Below, piece by piece: positions 43,522 through 52,352 of a stretch of DNA of 64,000 nucleotides. A program made the translations under genes and the position numbers. Position 1 is the stretch's first letter, and the number at the start of each line of letters is the position of its first letter. The notes under the pieces are model-generated. The model made no database searches. It saw nothing but the letters and a program-made list of their open reading frames with translations, and was not told the origin of the DNA. The DNA is from Candidatus Poribacteria bacterium (GTDB taxonomy: Bacteria; Poribacteria; WGA-4E; GCA-2687025). The stretch lies in contig JABGQA010000103.1 in assembly GCA_018644665.1 (NCBI GenBank), forward strand, positions 1-64,000. Direction: 5' to 3'.

Positions 43522-44418
43522 ATGATACGCGTCGGCCTCGTAGACTTCGACACGTCGCACGTCGTCGCCTTCACGCAACGCTGGAACCACGTCGGGTGTT
43601 CGGAGGACCAGTGGATCGAGGGCGCCAAGGTCGTTGCCGGGTGTCCCGGTGTGTCGTACCTGTCCCCTGAACGAGTGCCCGGGTTCACGGAGGATCTTCG
43701 AGGCTACGGGGTCGAGATAGTCGACCGCCCGGAAGATCTGATCGGTCAGATCGACGCCGTGTGCATTGAGTCCGTGGACGGGAGTGTGCACCTCGAGCGC
43801 GCGGTGCCGTTCCTCGAGGCCGGACTCCCCACGTTCGTCGATAAGCCTTTCACATGCTCCCTCGCGCACGCCAAGGAGATTGCGGCGCTCGCCGAGAAGC
43901 ATGGGGCGGCGCTCTTCTCCAGTTCCTCACTGCGTTTTGGGCGCGAGGTAATCGCGCTCCACGAAGACTCGGAGGAGAACGGCCCGGTGATCGGCGCCGA
44001 CGCGTATTCCCCGGCGTCCCTCCACCCGCGCAACCCCGGCCTGTTCCACTACGGCGTGCATGGCGTCGAGACGCTGTTCGCCATCATGGGCAAGGGCTGC
44101 GTGGCTGTGAACTCCGCGACGACAGGCGACGTCGATGTCGTGACCGGGTACTGGGACGATGGACGCGTCGGGACCGTCCGAGGCATCCGGAAGGGAGCCG
44201 CCGGGTATGGGTTCACCGCCTTCTGCGAGAAGAAGGTCGTGCAGTCCACGATCAACGCGGGCTACATCTACGCCGGCCTTCTCGGCGCCATCACGACGAT
44301 GTTCGAGACGGGCGAGGCACCCATCGACATCCGCGAGACGCTGGAGATCACCGCCTTCATCGAATGCGCCCTGGAGTCGGTCGCACGGGACGGCGCGAAG
44401 GTGGAAGTCGCCATCTGA
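43522..44418 (+). CDS. Gfo/Idh/MocA-like oxidoreductase
   Basis: A 298-residue protein resembling the Gfo/Idh/MocA family: IDAVCIESVDGSVHLERAVPFLEAGLPTFVDKPFTC holds the conserved DKP (EKP equivalent), and HYGVHGVETLFAIMG is family-like. The N-terminal nucleotide-binding loop reads VGLVDFDTSHVVAF rather than GxGxxG, so cofactor binding may be altered. The substrate is probably a sugar derivative. ATG at 43522 with GGAGAG upstream, divergent from alaS. Confidence 0.8.
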   Translation: MIRVGLVDFDTSHVVAFTQRWNHVGCSEDQWIEGAKVVAGCPGVSYLSPERVPGFTEDLRGYGVEIVDRPEDLIGQIDAVCIESVDGSVHLERAVPFLEAGLPTFVDKPFTCSLAHAKEIAALAEKHGAALFSSSSLRFGREVIALHEDSEENGPVIGADAYSPASLHPRNPGLFHYGVHGVETLFAIMGKGCVAVNSATTGDVDVVTGYWDDGRVGTVRGIRKGAAGYGFTAFCEKKVVQSTINAGYIYAGLLGAITTMFETGEAPIDIRETLEITAFIECALESVARDGAKVEVAI

Positions 44419-44520
44419 ATAGACTACGTACCCAGACACTGGCTGGCTCTCACGGTCGAACGTAGGTGAGTTGTGGACGCGCCCGGGCCGGCCGCGCCCA
44501 TAGGAGGCCACTACGCGACC

Positions 44521-45861
44521 ATGGGGACGTCCACGCACGGCTCTCCTGCCCACGTTGGCCAGCCTCGTCGCCATCGCTACTATGGCACGGGTGTGCCTGG
44601 CCCAGCGTCCCGGCGGCGCTCGCGCCGACGTCGAAGAGTACATCGGGCGGCCACTGCCGGACGTAACCGTTGTCGACGCTGACGGACGGCCGTTTACGCT
44701 ATCCGCGTTGCGCGGATCGTACAGCGTCGTCACATTCGGCTGCCTGACCTGGCCGCCGTTCCTCAGGAACGTCTCCCGGGTGGATACGGTATATCGAGAC
44801 TACGCCCCGAAGGGCGTGCGGGACTACTACGTGTACAGGCGCCTCGCGCACCCCGACCTCAACGGCTACATCGACCCGCACACGCTCGAGGAGCGCCCCA
44901 TGCACGTGCGCGAAGCGCGCCGCACGCTCGGCTCCGAAACCACCTGGTTGGCCGACACGATGGAAACCGACGTGGAGCGCGCTGTGTGGGCATCCGAACC
45001 CTGAATTCGTCGTGCACCCCGCCAACGCACCGTCGTAGCGCGCCAGTGGAGCGACCCTGGCCCCTCCGCGCAGACCTAGAACGCACCGTGGGGGCGGTCG
45101 AGAAGCCGACCCACGTGGACGATCTCGACATGCCGTCTCGGCCGCTCCCGGCCATAGCGCCGTCAGGAGTCGTGGCGCGCCTAGATAGGCCGCAGCGGAT
45201 GCGCGCCGTGCAGGCCGCCGCGGCAGCCAGCGGCGACCCGTACTATGTGAAGCTGCGCCCAGAGGCCGATCCTGCCCTCATAGGATCCGGCTCCGGCGAG
45301 TTGTGCCTCGGCTTCTTCGTCGATGCCATCTACCGTGTCCGCTGGAACAGCCTGGTCGAAGCGGGCCGCGTCGAGGTGACCGCGTCGGATGGCGTCGTGG
45401 TGACGCCGCCCACGGGCGTCGGGCCGGACGTCGGATCGCCGTCCGACGTCGACCCGCGTGAGTTCCTTGTGACCGTCACCGGCGCCCGTGCCTCGACGAC
45501 CTTAGCCATCGCCATCCACTACCACGGCCGCAGGGATGACCAGGGGTGGCGCCGCGCGATCACGCGGCGATACGCGGTGCGCCTGACCCCGGACACCGTT
45601 TCCGGGCGGGTCATGGCGGGCGGACGCCCCGGCCTACCATCCGGGATGTCCCCGTTTAGGCGCGACGTCGCGCCGGACATCGCGCGCGTCGTTGACCTCC
45701 TCTTCGCAGCAGACGAGGACGGTGATGTCCGCCTGAGTCGGGACGAGGCGCCCCTGCGCTTCCGTGCGGCTATCACCGCAATCGACACGAACGGAGACGG
45801 GCACATCGCCCACGACGAGGCCTCCGCGCGCATGTCGAAGCGCATCGCGGACGCCCCGTAA
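44521..45861 (+). pseudogene. thioredoxin/deiodinase-like redox protein with EF-hands, disrupted by several frameshifts
   Basis: One long exported redox protein of a planctomycete-like family is spread over three frames. The signal peptide and thioredoxin-like half (DVEEYIGRPLPDVTVVDADG to WLADTMETDVERAVWASEP) is in the frame ending at 45004. EFVVHPAN and then TVVARQWSDPG appear in two other frames. From LRADLERTVGAVEKPTHVDD onward the frame runs to 45861, ending with two EF-hands (DEDGDVRLSRDEA, DTNGDGHIAHDEA). The frames suggest three indels between about 44998 and 45066 and perhaps one near 44535. The active site reads FGCLTWPPF, with Trp where relatives have Cys or Sec. An AGGAGG site precedes ATG 44521; TTG 44555 is an alternative start. 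Confidence 0.65.
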
Positions 45862-45873
45862 TCCCCCTTGTAG

Positions 45874-45890
45874 GGCGGCCTGGGGCCGCC
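45874..45890 (+). terminator. GC-rich hairpin, possible terminator
   Basis: GGCGGCC at 45874-45880 pairs exactly with GGCCGCC at 45884-45890 across a TGG loop, 12 bases after the stop at 45861. Only a short TT follows, so termination is uncertain. Confidence 0.4.
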
Positions 45891-45967
45891 TTGCCGCCCT
45901 TCGCGGGCGAGTGCTACCATCGTGCCGGACGCGCGCTAGGGGCGCCCACACCCGAGGAGCCGGCGCC

Positions 45968-47254
45968 ATGACCCCAGTTCTCCAGGTCGCGCTCGACTTC
46001 TACAACTGGTCTAGGGCGATGGTCGTCGCCGACGAGGCTGCGGCCGGCGGCGCGCAGTGGCTCGAAGCGGGCACGCCGCTCATCAAGAGCGAAGGCCTTG
46101 AGGTCGTGCGCCAGCTCCGGGCTCGGTTCCCGAACCACACGATCGTAGCCGACATGAAGACGATGGACGCGGGTCGCGCGGAGGTCGAACTCGCCGCGAA
46201 GGCCGGCGCCGATGTCGTCGGCGTGCTCGGAGCGGCGTCGGACTCGACGATCAGCGAGAGCGTCGACGGAGCCACGAACTACGGCTGCAAGATCATCGTC
46301 GACCTCATCGGTGTGGCCGACCCGGTCACGCGCGCGCGGGAGGCCGAGGCCCTCGGCGCGGACTATGTTGGTATCCACGTAGCCATCGATGATCAGATGC
46401 GGGGCATGTCGCCCTTCGCGATCCTGCGCGATGTCGCCGGCGCAGTCGGCATTCCCATCGCCGTGGCGGGGGGAATCCACTCGGAGAACGCCGCCGAGGC
46501 CATCTCGGCGGGAGCGAGCGTCGTCATCGTCGGCGGCTCGATCACGAAGGCGCCCGACGCCAAGGCGGCCGCGGAAGGCATCCTCACGGCGATGCGCACG
46601 GGCGCGGTCGTCGAAACAGAGCACTTCAAGCGGACGACCGAAGAGGACCTGCGCGAGACGCTTCTGACCGTGTCCACTGCGAACCTTGCCGATGCCCAGC
46701 ACCGCGCTGGGGAGCTGCCACACATCTCCGCCGTCGTTCCCGGCGTGAAGATGGCCGGCCGCGCCGTGACCGTCCGCACGTACCACGGGGACTGGGCGAA
46801 GCCCGTCCAGGCCATCGACGTCGCGGAGCCCGGCGATGTCGTCGTCGTCGAGGCGGGTGGCCTGCCGCACGTGGTGTGGGGCGAACTCGCGACGCACAGC
46901 GCCGCGGTCCGCAAACTCGGCGGGGTGGTCGTCGACGGCGGCATCCGGGACGTCGCCGAGATACGGCGCATCAAGTTCCCCGCGTACGCGAAGCACATCG
47001 CGCCCACGGCATGGGAACCGAAGGGCCTCGGCGAGATAAACGTGCCAATCAGAATCGGCGGCACGCACATCAGCCCCGGTGACTGGGTTGTGGGGGACGA
47101 TGACGGCGTGGTCGTCGTGCCCGCGAAGGTGGCGGTCGAGGTCGCCAACCGCGCCATGGGTGTGCTGGAGCTGGAGAACCGGCTGCGCCGCGAGATCGAC
47201 GCGGGCGGCACGCTCAGCGAACTCACGGAGATGGTGAAGTGGGAGAAGCGCTAG
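45968..47254 (+). CDS. fused 3-hexulose-6-phosphate synthase / RraA-like protein
   Basis: A 428-residue two-domain protein. The N-terminal half (about 1-210) is an orotidine-decarboxylase-like barrel of the Hps/KGPDC type, with DMKTMDAG supplying the active-site Asp-Lys-Asp and IAVAGGIHSENAAEA the phosphate loop. The C-terminal half (about 230-428) is RraA/HMG-aldolase-like, with VVVDGGIRDVAEIRRIKFPAYAK. Hps condenses formaldehyde with ribulose 5-phosphate; related barrels decarboxylate keto-gulonate phosphate. No 6-phospho-3-hexuloisomerase gene is nearby. ATG at 45968, in a GGAG context. Confidence 0.88.
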   Translation: MTPVLQVALDFYNWSRAMVVADEAAAGGAQWLEAGTPLIKSEGLEVVRQLRARFPNHTIVADMKTMDAGRAEVELAAKAGADVVGVLGAASDSTISESVDGATNYGCKIIVDLIGVADPVTRAREAEALGADYVGIHVAIDDQMRGMSPFAILRDVAGAVGIPIAVAGGIHSENAAEAISAGASVVIVGGSITKAPDAKAAAEGILTAMRTGAVVETEHFKRTTEEDLRETLLTVSTANLADAQHRAGELPHISAVVPGVKMAGRAVTVRTYHGDWAKPVQAIDVAEPGDVVVVEAGGLPHVVWGELATHSAAVRKLGGVVVDGGIRDVAEIRRIKFPAYAKHIAPTAWEPKGLGEINVPIRIGGTHISPGDWVVGDDDGVVVVPAKVAVEVANRAMGVLELENRLRREIDAGGTLSELTEMVKWEKR

Positions 47255-47255
47255 C

Positions 47256-48179
47256 TTGACCTCCTGCGTCATCGTCGGCCCCGGCGCGATCGGCCTCCTC
47301 TTCGCGTGCCGACTGGCTCCGGTGTTGCCCGAGATCGCCCTCCTGGACCATCGACCCGACCGGGCGGCGCGCCTGACCGAATCAGGCATTCGGCTTGCCA
47401 CGGACGCTGAGACGACAACCCACCGTATCGGCGTCTACCCGACCGCGCGAGACGTTCCGTTCGCTCCAGAGTGCGTCCTGTTCACGACTAAGGCATACGC
47501 GACATCAACCGCCGCGGAGCACGCGCGGCCGCTCGGGCGCTCCGCGCGCTCGGTCGTGTCGCTCCAGAACGGTATCGGTAACGTCGAGGCGCTCGCGAAC
47601 GTCTTTGGCCGAGAGCGATGCATCGCCGGGACGACTGCGGAAGGCGCGACGCTCGTGGGCGAGGGCTCCGTGCGCCACGCGGGCGATGGCGTGACCCGCC
47701 TCGCGGCCGTGTCTCATGAGTCGGCTGCGGCCACGCGCGACATCGCGCGCACACTGACCGAGGCCGGGTTCGCGACCGAGGTGTCGGGCGATTGGGAAGG
47801 CGTAGTGTGGGCGAAGGCGCTCGTGAACAGCGCGATAAACCCGCTGACCGCGCTCGTCGGCGTGCGCAACGGCCACTTCGCGGCGTCGGCGTCAGGGCGT
47901 GAGCTAGTCACACGCATTGCGACCGAGGGATCCGCCGCCGCCGCGGAGGCAGGCATCTCGGTCCCGCCGGACATGGCGGCGACGTCGCTCGCCGTGTGCG
48001 AGGCGACGGCGACCAACATCTCGTCGATGCGGCAGGACTTTGAGCGGGGTACACGCTCCGAATTGGACGAAATCAGCGGTATCATAGTCGACAGGGCCAA
48101 GCGCGCGGGGGTGCAAGCGCCCGCGTTGAGCGCGGTCACGCTACTGGCGCGGGCCAAGAGCGCCGCTACACGCGGTTGA
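47256..48179 (+). CDS. ketopantoate reductase family protein (ApbA/PanE)
   Basis: A 307-residue reductase. The N-terminal nucleotide-binding VGPGAIGLLFACRLA is followed by LFTTKAYATSTAAEHA with the catalytic Lys, VSLQNGIGN, and the C-terminal KALVNSAINPLTALVG and SMRQDFERGTRSELDEISG with Ser, Asp and Glu active-site residues. It reduces 2-dehydropantoate or a related 2-keto acid using NADPH. Start TTG at 47256 is one base after the Hps-RraA stop, indicating coupling, so the substrate may belong to that pathway instead of pantothenate synthesis. Confidence 0.88.
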   Translation: MTSCVIVGPGAIGLLFACRLAPVLPEIALLDHRPDRAARLTESGIRLATDAETTTHRIGVYPTARDVPFAPECVLFTTKAYATSTAAEHARPLGRSARSVVSLQNGIGNVEALANVFGRERCIAGTTAEGATLVGEGSVRHAGDGVTRLAAVSHESAAATRDIARTLTEAGFATEVSGDWEGVVWAKALVNSAINPLTALVGVRNGHFAASASGRELVTRIATEGSAAAAEAGISVPPDMAATSLAVCEATATNISSMRQDFERGTRSELDEISGIIVDRAKRAGVQAPALSAVTLLARAKSAATRG

Positions 48180-48209
48180 CCGAAGGCGCGGGACAACGAA
48201 GGGCTGGCA

Positions 48210-49472
48210 GTGGACGCGATATTTCATAGGCCGCTACGCGAAGCAGATCCTGCGGTCGCCGAGTTCCTGCACGAGGACCTCAAGCGGCAGCAAGACAACC
48301 TGGTCCTGATACCGTCGGAGAACTACGCCAGCCCTGCCGTACTGCAGGCGCAGGGCAGCGTCATGACGAACAAGTACGCCGAAGGGTACCCGGGTCGCCG
48401 GTACTACAACGGCTGCGAGTTCATGGACGCTATCGAGTCGCTCGCCATAGGGCGGGCGAAGCAGATATTCCGCGCCGACCACGCGAACGTGCAGCCCCAC
48501 TCGGGCTCGCAAGCCAATGTGGCCGTATTCCAGGCGCTCCTTGAGCCGGGCGACCGCATCCTGGGGATGGAACTGACCCACGGCGGACACCTAAGCCACG
48601 GCATACCCCAGAACATCGCCGGTCGGGTGTACGACGCGGCCTTCTACGGGGTCGAAGAGGGCACCGGCCTGGTAGACCTGAACCGTGTCCGCGACATTGC
48701 GCGGAAGCACAAGCCCCGCTTGATCGTCGTAGGCGGCAGCGCGTATCCGCGGACGATCGACTTCGCGCCGTGGCGGGAGATCGCGGATGAGGTGGGGGCG
48801 TATCTCCTCGCGGACATCGCGCACATCGCGGGGCTCATCGCTGCCGGCGAGCACCCCGACCCCGTGCCGTACGCCGACGCCGTGTCGCTCACGACCCACA
48901 AGACTATGCGCGGCCCCCGAGGCGCGATCATCCTGTGCCGTGAGGAGCACGCCGAGGCCATCGACAAGGCGATCTTCCCCGGACTCCAGGGCGGGCCGTT
49001 CATGCACGCCATCGCGGCTAGGGCGGTGAACCTCCACGAGGTCATGCAGCCGCAGTTCCGCTTCTACATCAGACAGGTGATGGCCAACGCGCGGGCCCTC
49101 GCAGATAGGCTGTTGAGCCGCGGGTTCGACCTTGTCAGCGGCGGAACGGACACGCATCTCATGCTTGTCGATCTCGCGAACCGCCCGTTCAGCGGCCGCC
49201 GCGCCGCGGACCGTCTTGAAGAGGCGGGGATGATCGTGAACCGCAACACCATCCCGTTCGACAAGCGTTCGCCGTACGTGACGAGTGGCATCCGGCCGGG
49301 CACGCCAGCGGTGACGACACGCGGAATGGGCGTTGAGGAGATGCACCTCATCGGCGACTTCATGGCCGAGGGCGTGAAGAAGAAGACCGGCGAGGCGGGT
49401 CGGGCCGCGATACGCGCCCAGGTCACAGAGTTGTGCGCTCGCTTCCCGATCTATCCCGGCAGAGACTGCTAG
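48210..49472 (+). CDS. glyA: serine hydroxymethyltransferase
   Basis: A 420-residue PLP enzyme that interconverts serine and glycine with tetrahydrofolate as one-carbon carrier. Visible are NLVLIPSENYAS, TNKYAEGYPGRRYYNGCE, the PLP lysine in TTHKTMRGPRGAI and the C-terminal SGIRPGTPAVTTRGM. Start GTG at 48210, 31 bases after panE-like. It ends 11 bases from the convergent antiporter gene. Confidence 0.97.
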   Translation: MDAIFHRPLREADPAVAEFLHEDLKRQQDNLVLIPSENYASPAVLQAQGSVMTNKYAEGYPGRRYYNGCEFMDAIESLAIGRAKQIFRADHANVQPHSGSQANVAVFQALLEPGDRILGMELTHGGHLSHGIPQNIAGRVYDAAFYGVEEGTGLVDLNRVRDIARKHKPRLIVVGGSAYPRTIDFAPWREIADEVGAYLLADIAHIAGLIAAGEHPDPVPYADAVSLTTHKTMRGPRGAIILCREEHAEAIDKAIFPGLQGGPFMHAIAARAVNLHEVMQPQFRFYIRQVMANARALADRLLSRGFDLVSGGTDTHLMLVDLANRPFSGRRAADRLEEAGMIVNRNTIPFDKRSPYVTSGIRPGTPAVTTRGMGVEEMHLIGDFMAEGVKKKTGEAGRAAIRAQVTELCARFPIYPGRDC

Positions 49473-49483
49473 GTGGCGCTTCG

Positions 49484-50569
49484 CTAGGCCCGGCTCCGCA
49501 ACTGTCGCACGCTCAACACTCCGAGCGTGACGAACGTCAGTGGCGCGACGAACGTCAGCATCACCCATCCGTACAGCGGCAGCGCGGTATGCGCCCTCGC
49601 GTGCAGCCCAAGGTACGCCAAGTACGCGGCGTAATACGCCAAGAACAGCCCGCCCTCCCAGCGCGCGATCCGGTGCCCCGTGAAGAAGATCGGCAGGCAC
49701 GCGAACGACGCCGCGAGCAGCACCGGGTAGTCGAACCCGAGCGCCGCGCTGCTTACCGCCACGCCGTCGGGCGCGCTCGCGGCCGCGAGTCCGAGCACGA
49801 CGAGCAGGTTGAAGATGCTGCTCCCAACGATGTTCCCGACCGCGATGTCGCGCTCGCCCCGCATCGCCGCCAGGAGCGACGTCGCCAGCTCCGGGAGCGA
49901 CGTGCCGCCCGCCACGATCGTCAGACCGATCACGAGTTCGCTCACGTGAAGGGCGCGCGCAAACGTGGTGGCCGCGCCCACTAGCCATCGCGACCCCAGA
50001 ATCAGCATCGCCAGGCCTGCGAACACGAGAGCTGCGTAGAAGAACAGGTTCTCCCGGCCGACGCCCTTGCGACGCATCGCCGCCGCGTAGTCTTCGCCCT
50101 GGTCGTCGGAGCCCCGCGCCGGTCGGCTCGACCGCACGAGGAACACGGTGTAGCCCACCGCCGCGACGAACAGCACGAGTCCTTCCCAGCGCTCCACGCG
50201 GCCGTCGAGGCTGAACGCGTACGCCGCGATGGCAGCGCCGACCATCAGCGGCGCGTCGATCCAGACGAGCCGACGGGACACGATCAGCGGGGCCGCCAGC
50301 GCCGACACCCCTAGTATCAGGAGGATGTTGGCGATGTTGCTGCCGAGGACGTTGCCAACAGATAGGTCTCCCTGCCCGTTGGCGAGCGCCATGAGGCTGA
50401 TGGTCAACTCCGGCGCGCCGGTGCCGTATGCCACGACCGTCAGGCCGATGATGAGCGGCGGGATACCCAGGCTGCCCGCAAGCCTGGACGCCCCGCGGAC
50501 GAGCGTCTCGGCGCCCAGGATGAGCAGCGCGAGACCGAGAACGAATAAGCCGACGTTGACGAAGGACAA
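49484..50569 (-). CDS. calcium/sodium antiporter (CaCA family, YrbG-like)
   Basis: A 361-residue inner-membrane exchanger with about 10 membrane helices and two inverted alpha-repeats. The first has AYGTGAPELTISLMA and GNVLGSNIANILLILG, the second GGTSLPELATSLLAA and GNIVGSSIFNLLVVLG; the two acidic Glu residues coordinate the ion. It exports Ca2+ in exchange for Na+ or H+. It follows the degenerate aldo/keto reductase by 11 bases. Confidence 0.93.
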   Translation of the reverse strand: MSFVNVGLFVLGLALLILGAETLVRGASRLAGSLGIPPLIIGLTVVAYGTGAPELTISLMALANGQGDLSVGNVLGSNIANILLILGVSALAAPLIVSRRLVWIDAPLMVGAAIAAYAFSLDGRVERWEGLVLFVAAVGYTVFLVRSSRPARGSDDQGEDYAAAMRRKGVGRENLFFYAALVFAGLAMLILGSRWLVGAATTFARALHVSELVIGLTIVAGGTSLPELATSLLAAMRGERDIAVGNIVGSSIFNLLVVLGLAAASAPDGVAVSSAALGFDYPVLLAASFACLPIFFTGHRIARWEGGLFLAYYAAYLAYLGLHARAHTALPLYGWVMLTFVAPLTFVTLGVLSVRQLRSRA

Positions 50570-50580
50570 GAGCTACGCCC

Positions 50581-51405
50581 CTACGGGAACCCGCCTGCGT
50601 GCTGGTACACGCGGGCGCCATGCGCCTCCAGCGACTCCATCTCGCCTGGCGTCGGAGGCCGCCAGTCGTCGAGAAGCGCCACATTGGCCTCCAGTTCCGC
50701 TCGACCGTTCGGCGCCATCAGGGCGACCGCGACCGACGGGTTCGCCAGCGCGTAGCGGTACCACTCCGGCGCGGCGGGTGGCGCCCAACCGGGCGGGTCG
50801 TCCGGCGTCGCCTCCATAAGAGCGCCCCACCGCAAGCACGTGTACGCCACAAAGGGAATGGCCAGACGATCGGTCGTCGGGAACACGTCCAGCTCCGCGC
50901 CACGGTGCGCGGCGTTGTACCGCAGCATGAGCATGTCCAGCGGCCGGCCAGGGGCCGACGCGATACCCGCGGCCATCGCGCGCTGATGGCTCGTAAGACC
51001 CAGCATGCGGATCTTGCCCTCTTGGCGGGCCCGCTGCATGGCGTCGAACGCGCCGTCGGGCTCGCGCAGGCGCGCCCACTCGGATGGCGTCTCCACGTAG
51101 TAGAGCGTCACGATGTCTATCGCGTCCGTTCGTAGGGTCGTCAGGGCGTCCTCAAGGCTGCGCGTCGCGTCTTCCGCCGTGCGCGCGGACATCTGCCACG
51201 CGACGACGACTTCGGATCGGCGCGATCCCATGTCGCGGATCGCGTCACTCATGCCGTCCGCGCGGCCGCACCAGTTGAGGTAGTTGACGCCCCTGTCGAC
51301 CGCCCATCGAACGTCCGCAGGATCCAGCGACGTGTTCCCGCGAGTTGCCAGACCGAGGCGACATACCGGTGGCACGTCGTCCGCGAGCTTACGGTGACGC
51401 TGCAC
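50581..51405 (-). CDS. aldo/keto reductase-like protein lacking the catalytic tetrad
   Basis: A 274-residue barrel of the aldo/keto reductase fold: RLGLATRGNTSLDPADVRWAVDRGVNYLNW, SLEDALTTLRTDAIDIVTLYYVE and GKIRMLGLTSHQRAMA. The Asp/Tyr of FIDTAxxYG are replaced by NYLNWCGRA, the Lys region is VVVAWQMS, and the His position is LYYVE. All four catalytic residues thus appear lost, so it may bind a ligand without hydride transfer. It overlaps the nitrilase gene by 17 bases. Confidence 0.75.
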   Translation of the reverse strand: MQRHRKLADDVPPVCRLGLATRGNTSLDPADVRWAVDRGVNYLNWCGRADGMSDAIRDMGSRRSEVVVAWQMSARTAEDATRSLEDALTTLRTDAIDIVTLYYVETPSEWARLREPDGAFDAMQRARQEGKIRMLGLTSHQRAMAAGIASAPGRPLDMLMLRYNAAHRGAELDVFPTTDRLAIPFVAYTCLRWGALMEATPDDPPGWAPPAAPEWYRYALANPSVAVALMAPNGRAELEANVALLDDWRPPTPGEMESLEAHGARVYQHAGGFP

Positions 51406-52318
51406 GGAGCGCCTCCTCGCGGCCCCGATTCGAGCGCGCGAAGTACTCGCTCGTCGTCTCCAGCGAGAACTCGGCGATGATGTCCTTCACGGACAATTCG
51501 GCGTGGTGCGAGTAGAGGATGAACCGCGCCTCGGGAGACAGGATGTCCAGCTCGACCGCGTCACCGTACTTCGCCTTTATTGCGTCGCACTGCCGGTGGT
51601 TCTCGTCGATGTGCATGTCCGCGTAGTCGAGGTTCACGCGCCGAGAGATGATGGGCTCGTACCGGTCGGACTGCTCCAGGACGTTCCCCAACGGGTCGAC
51701 AATCACGCTGCCCTCGTCCGGTGTCGCGGAGGCGAAGTACACAGCATGGTCGAACGCCCATATGCGGGTCTGCAGCCCGCCTCGATACATCGACGCGAAG
51801 CATACAAGCTCGGCGCCCCCGCGCGCGAGATCGTCCACGACGTCGCGGAAGTTCAGGTCGAAGCAGATCGCGAAGCCCACGCGCCCGAAGTCCGTCTCGA
51901 ACACGTCAGCCGACGCCCCCGGCGTGATGCCCACCGACAGCTCGCTTACGGTCGGGTGCATCTTGTCGTAGACGCCGATGACCCCGCCGTCGCGGCCGAT
52001 CAGTATCGCGGAGTTGTAGGTCCGAGGGCCGTCCTGGCGGACGATCGGGCATACGATGTGGCAGTTGTGACGGCGCGCGCGTTCGGCCAACCGCTCGTAC
52101 GTCGGGCCAGGTACCGGCTCGGCGGTGGCAAGCCACATCTCGGTGCCGCACCCAAGACCCGTGAACGTCTCCGGCAGCACGATGATGTCGGGACTGTCGG
52201 CGGCGGCTCGGTCGATGTTGGCGACCGCACGGTCGACGGCCGTGCGTGTGCGCTCCGCCACCGTGTCGCCGGAGCCGCCGGACATGCTGATAGTCGCGAT
52301 CCGCGCGTAGCGTGCCAT
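51389..52318 (-). CDS. carbon-nitrogen hydrolase (nitrilase superfamily)
   Basis: A 309-residue amidase/nitrilase-fold enzyme. The catalytic triad is visible as Glu in IVLPETFTG, Lys in GVYDKMHPT and Cys in GFAICFDLNFRD. It should hydrolyse an amide, N-carbamyl compound or nitrile in the cytosol; the substrate is unknown. ATG at 52318 with GGAGGG about 5 bases upstream; a TTG two codons earlier also fits. It overlaps the aldo/keto reductase-like gene. Confidence 0.9.
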   Translation of the reverse strand: MARYARIATISMSGGSGDTVAERTRTAVDRAVANIDRAAADSPDIIVLPETFTGLGCGTEMWLATAEPVPGPTYERLAERARRHNCHIVCPIVRQDGPRTYNSAILIGRDGGVIGVYDKMHPTVSELSVGITPGASADVFETDFGRVGFAICFDLNFRDVVDDLARGGAELVCFASMYRGGLQTRIWAFDHAVYFASATPDEGSVIVDPLGNVLEQSDRYEPIISRRVNLDYADMHIDENHRQCDAIKAKYGDAVELDILSPEARFILYSHHAELSVKDIIAEFSLETTSEYFARSNRGREEALRAASP

Positions 52319-52352
52319 GCCCAACCCTCCGACGGACGCCCGAGTAGCCGCG

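Noticed and set aside
44980-45066. TGA at 45002-45004 as a second selenocysteine codon
   Set aside because: Readthrough reaches a TAG after 24 codons, family alignment predicts EFVVHP (another frame) at this place rather than Cys, and indels explain the pattern better.
49473-49483. Terminator hairpin between glyA and the antiporter
   Set aside because: The short gap and flanks do not form a convincing inverted repeat.
48591-50684. 697-residue minus-strand open frame
   Set aside because: It overlaps glyA and the antiporter out of frame and has an Arg-rich composition typical of shadow frames.
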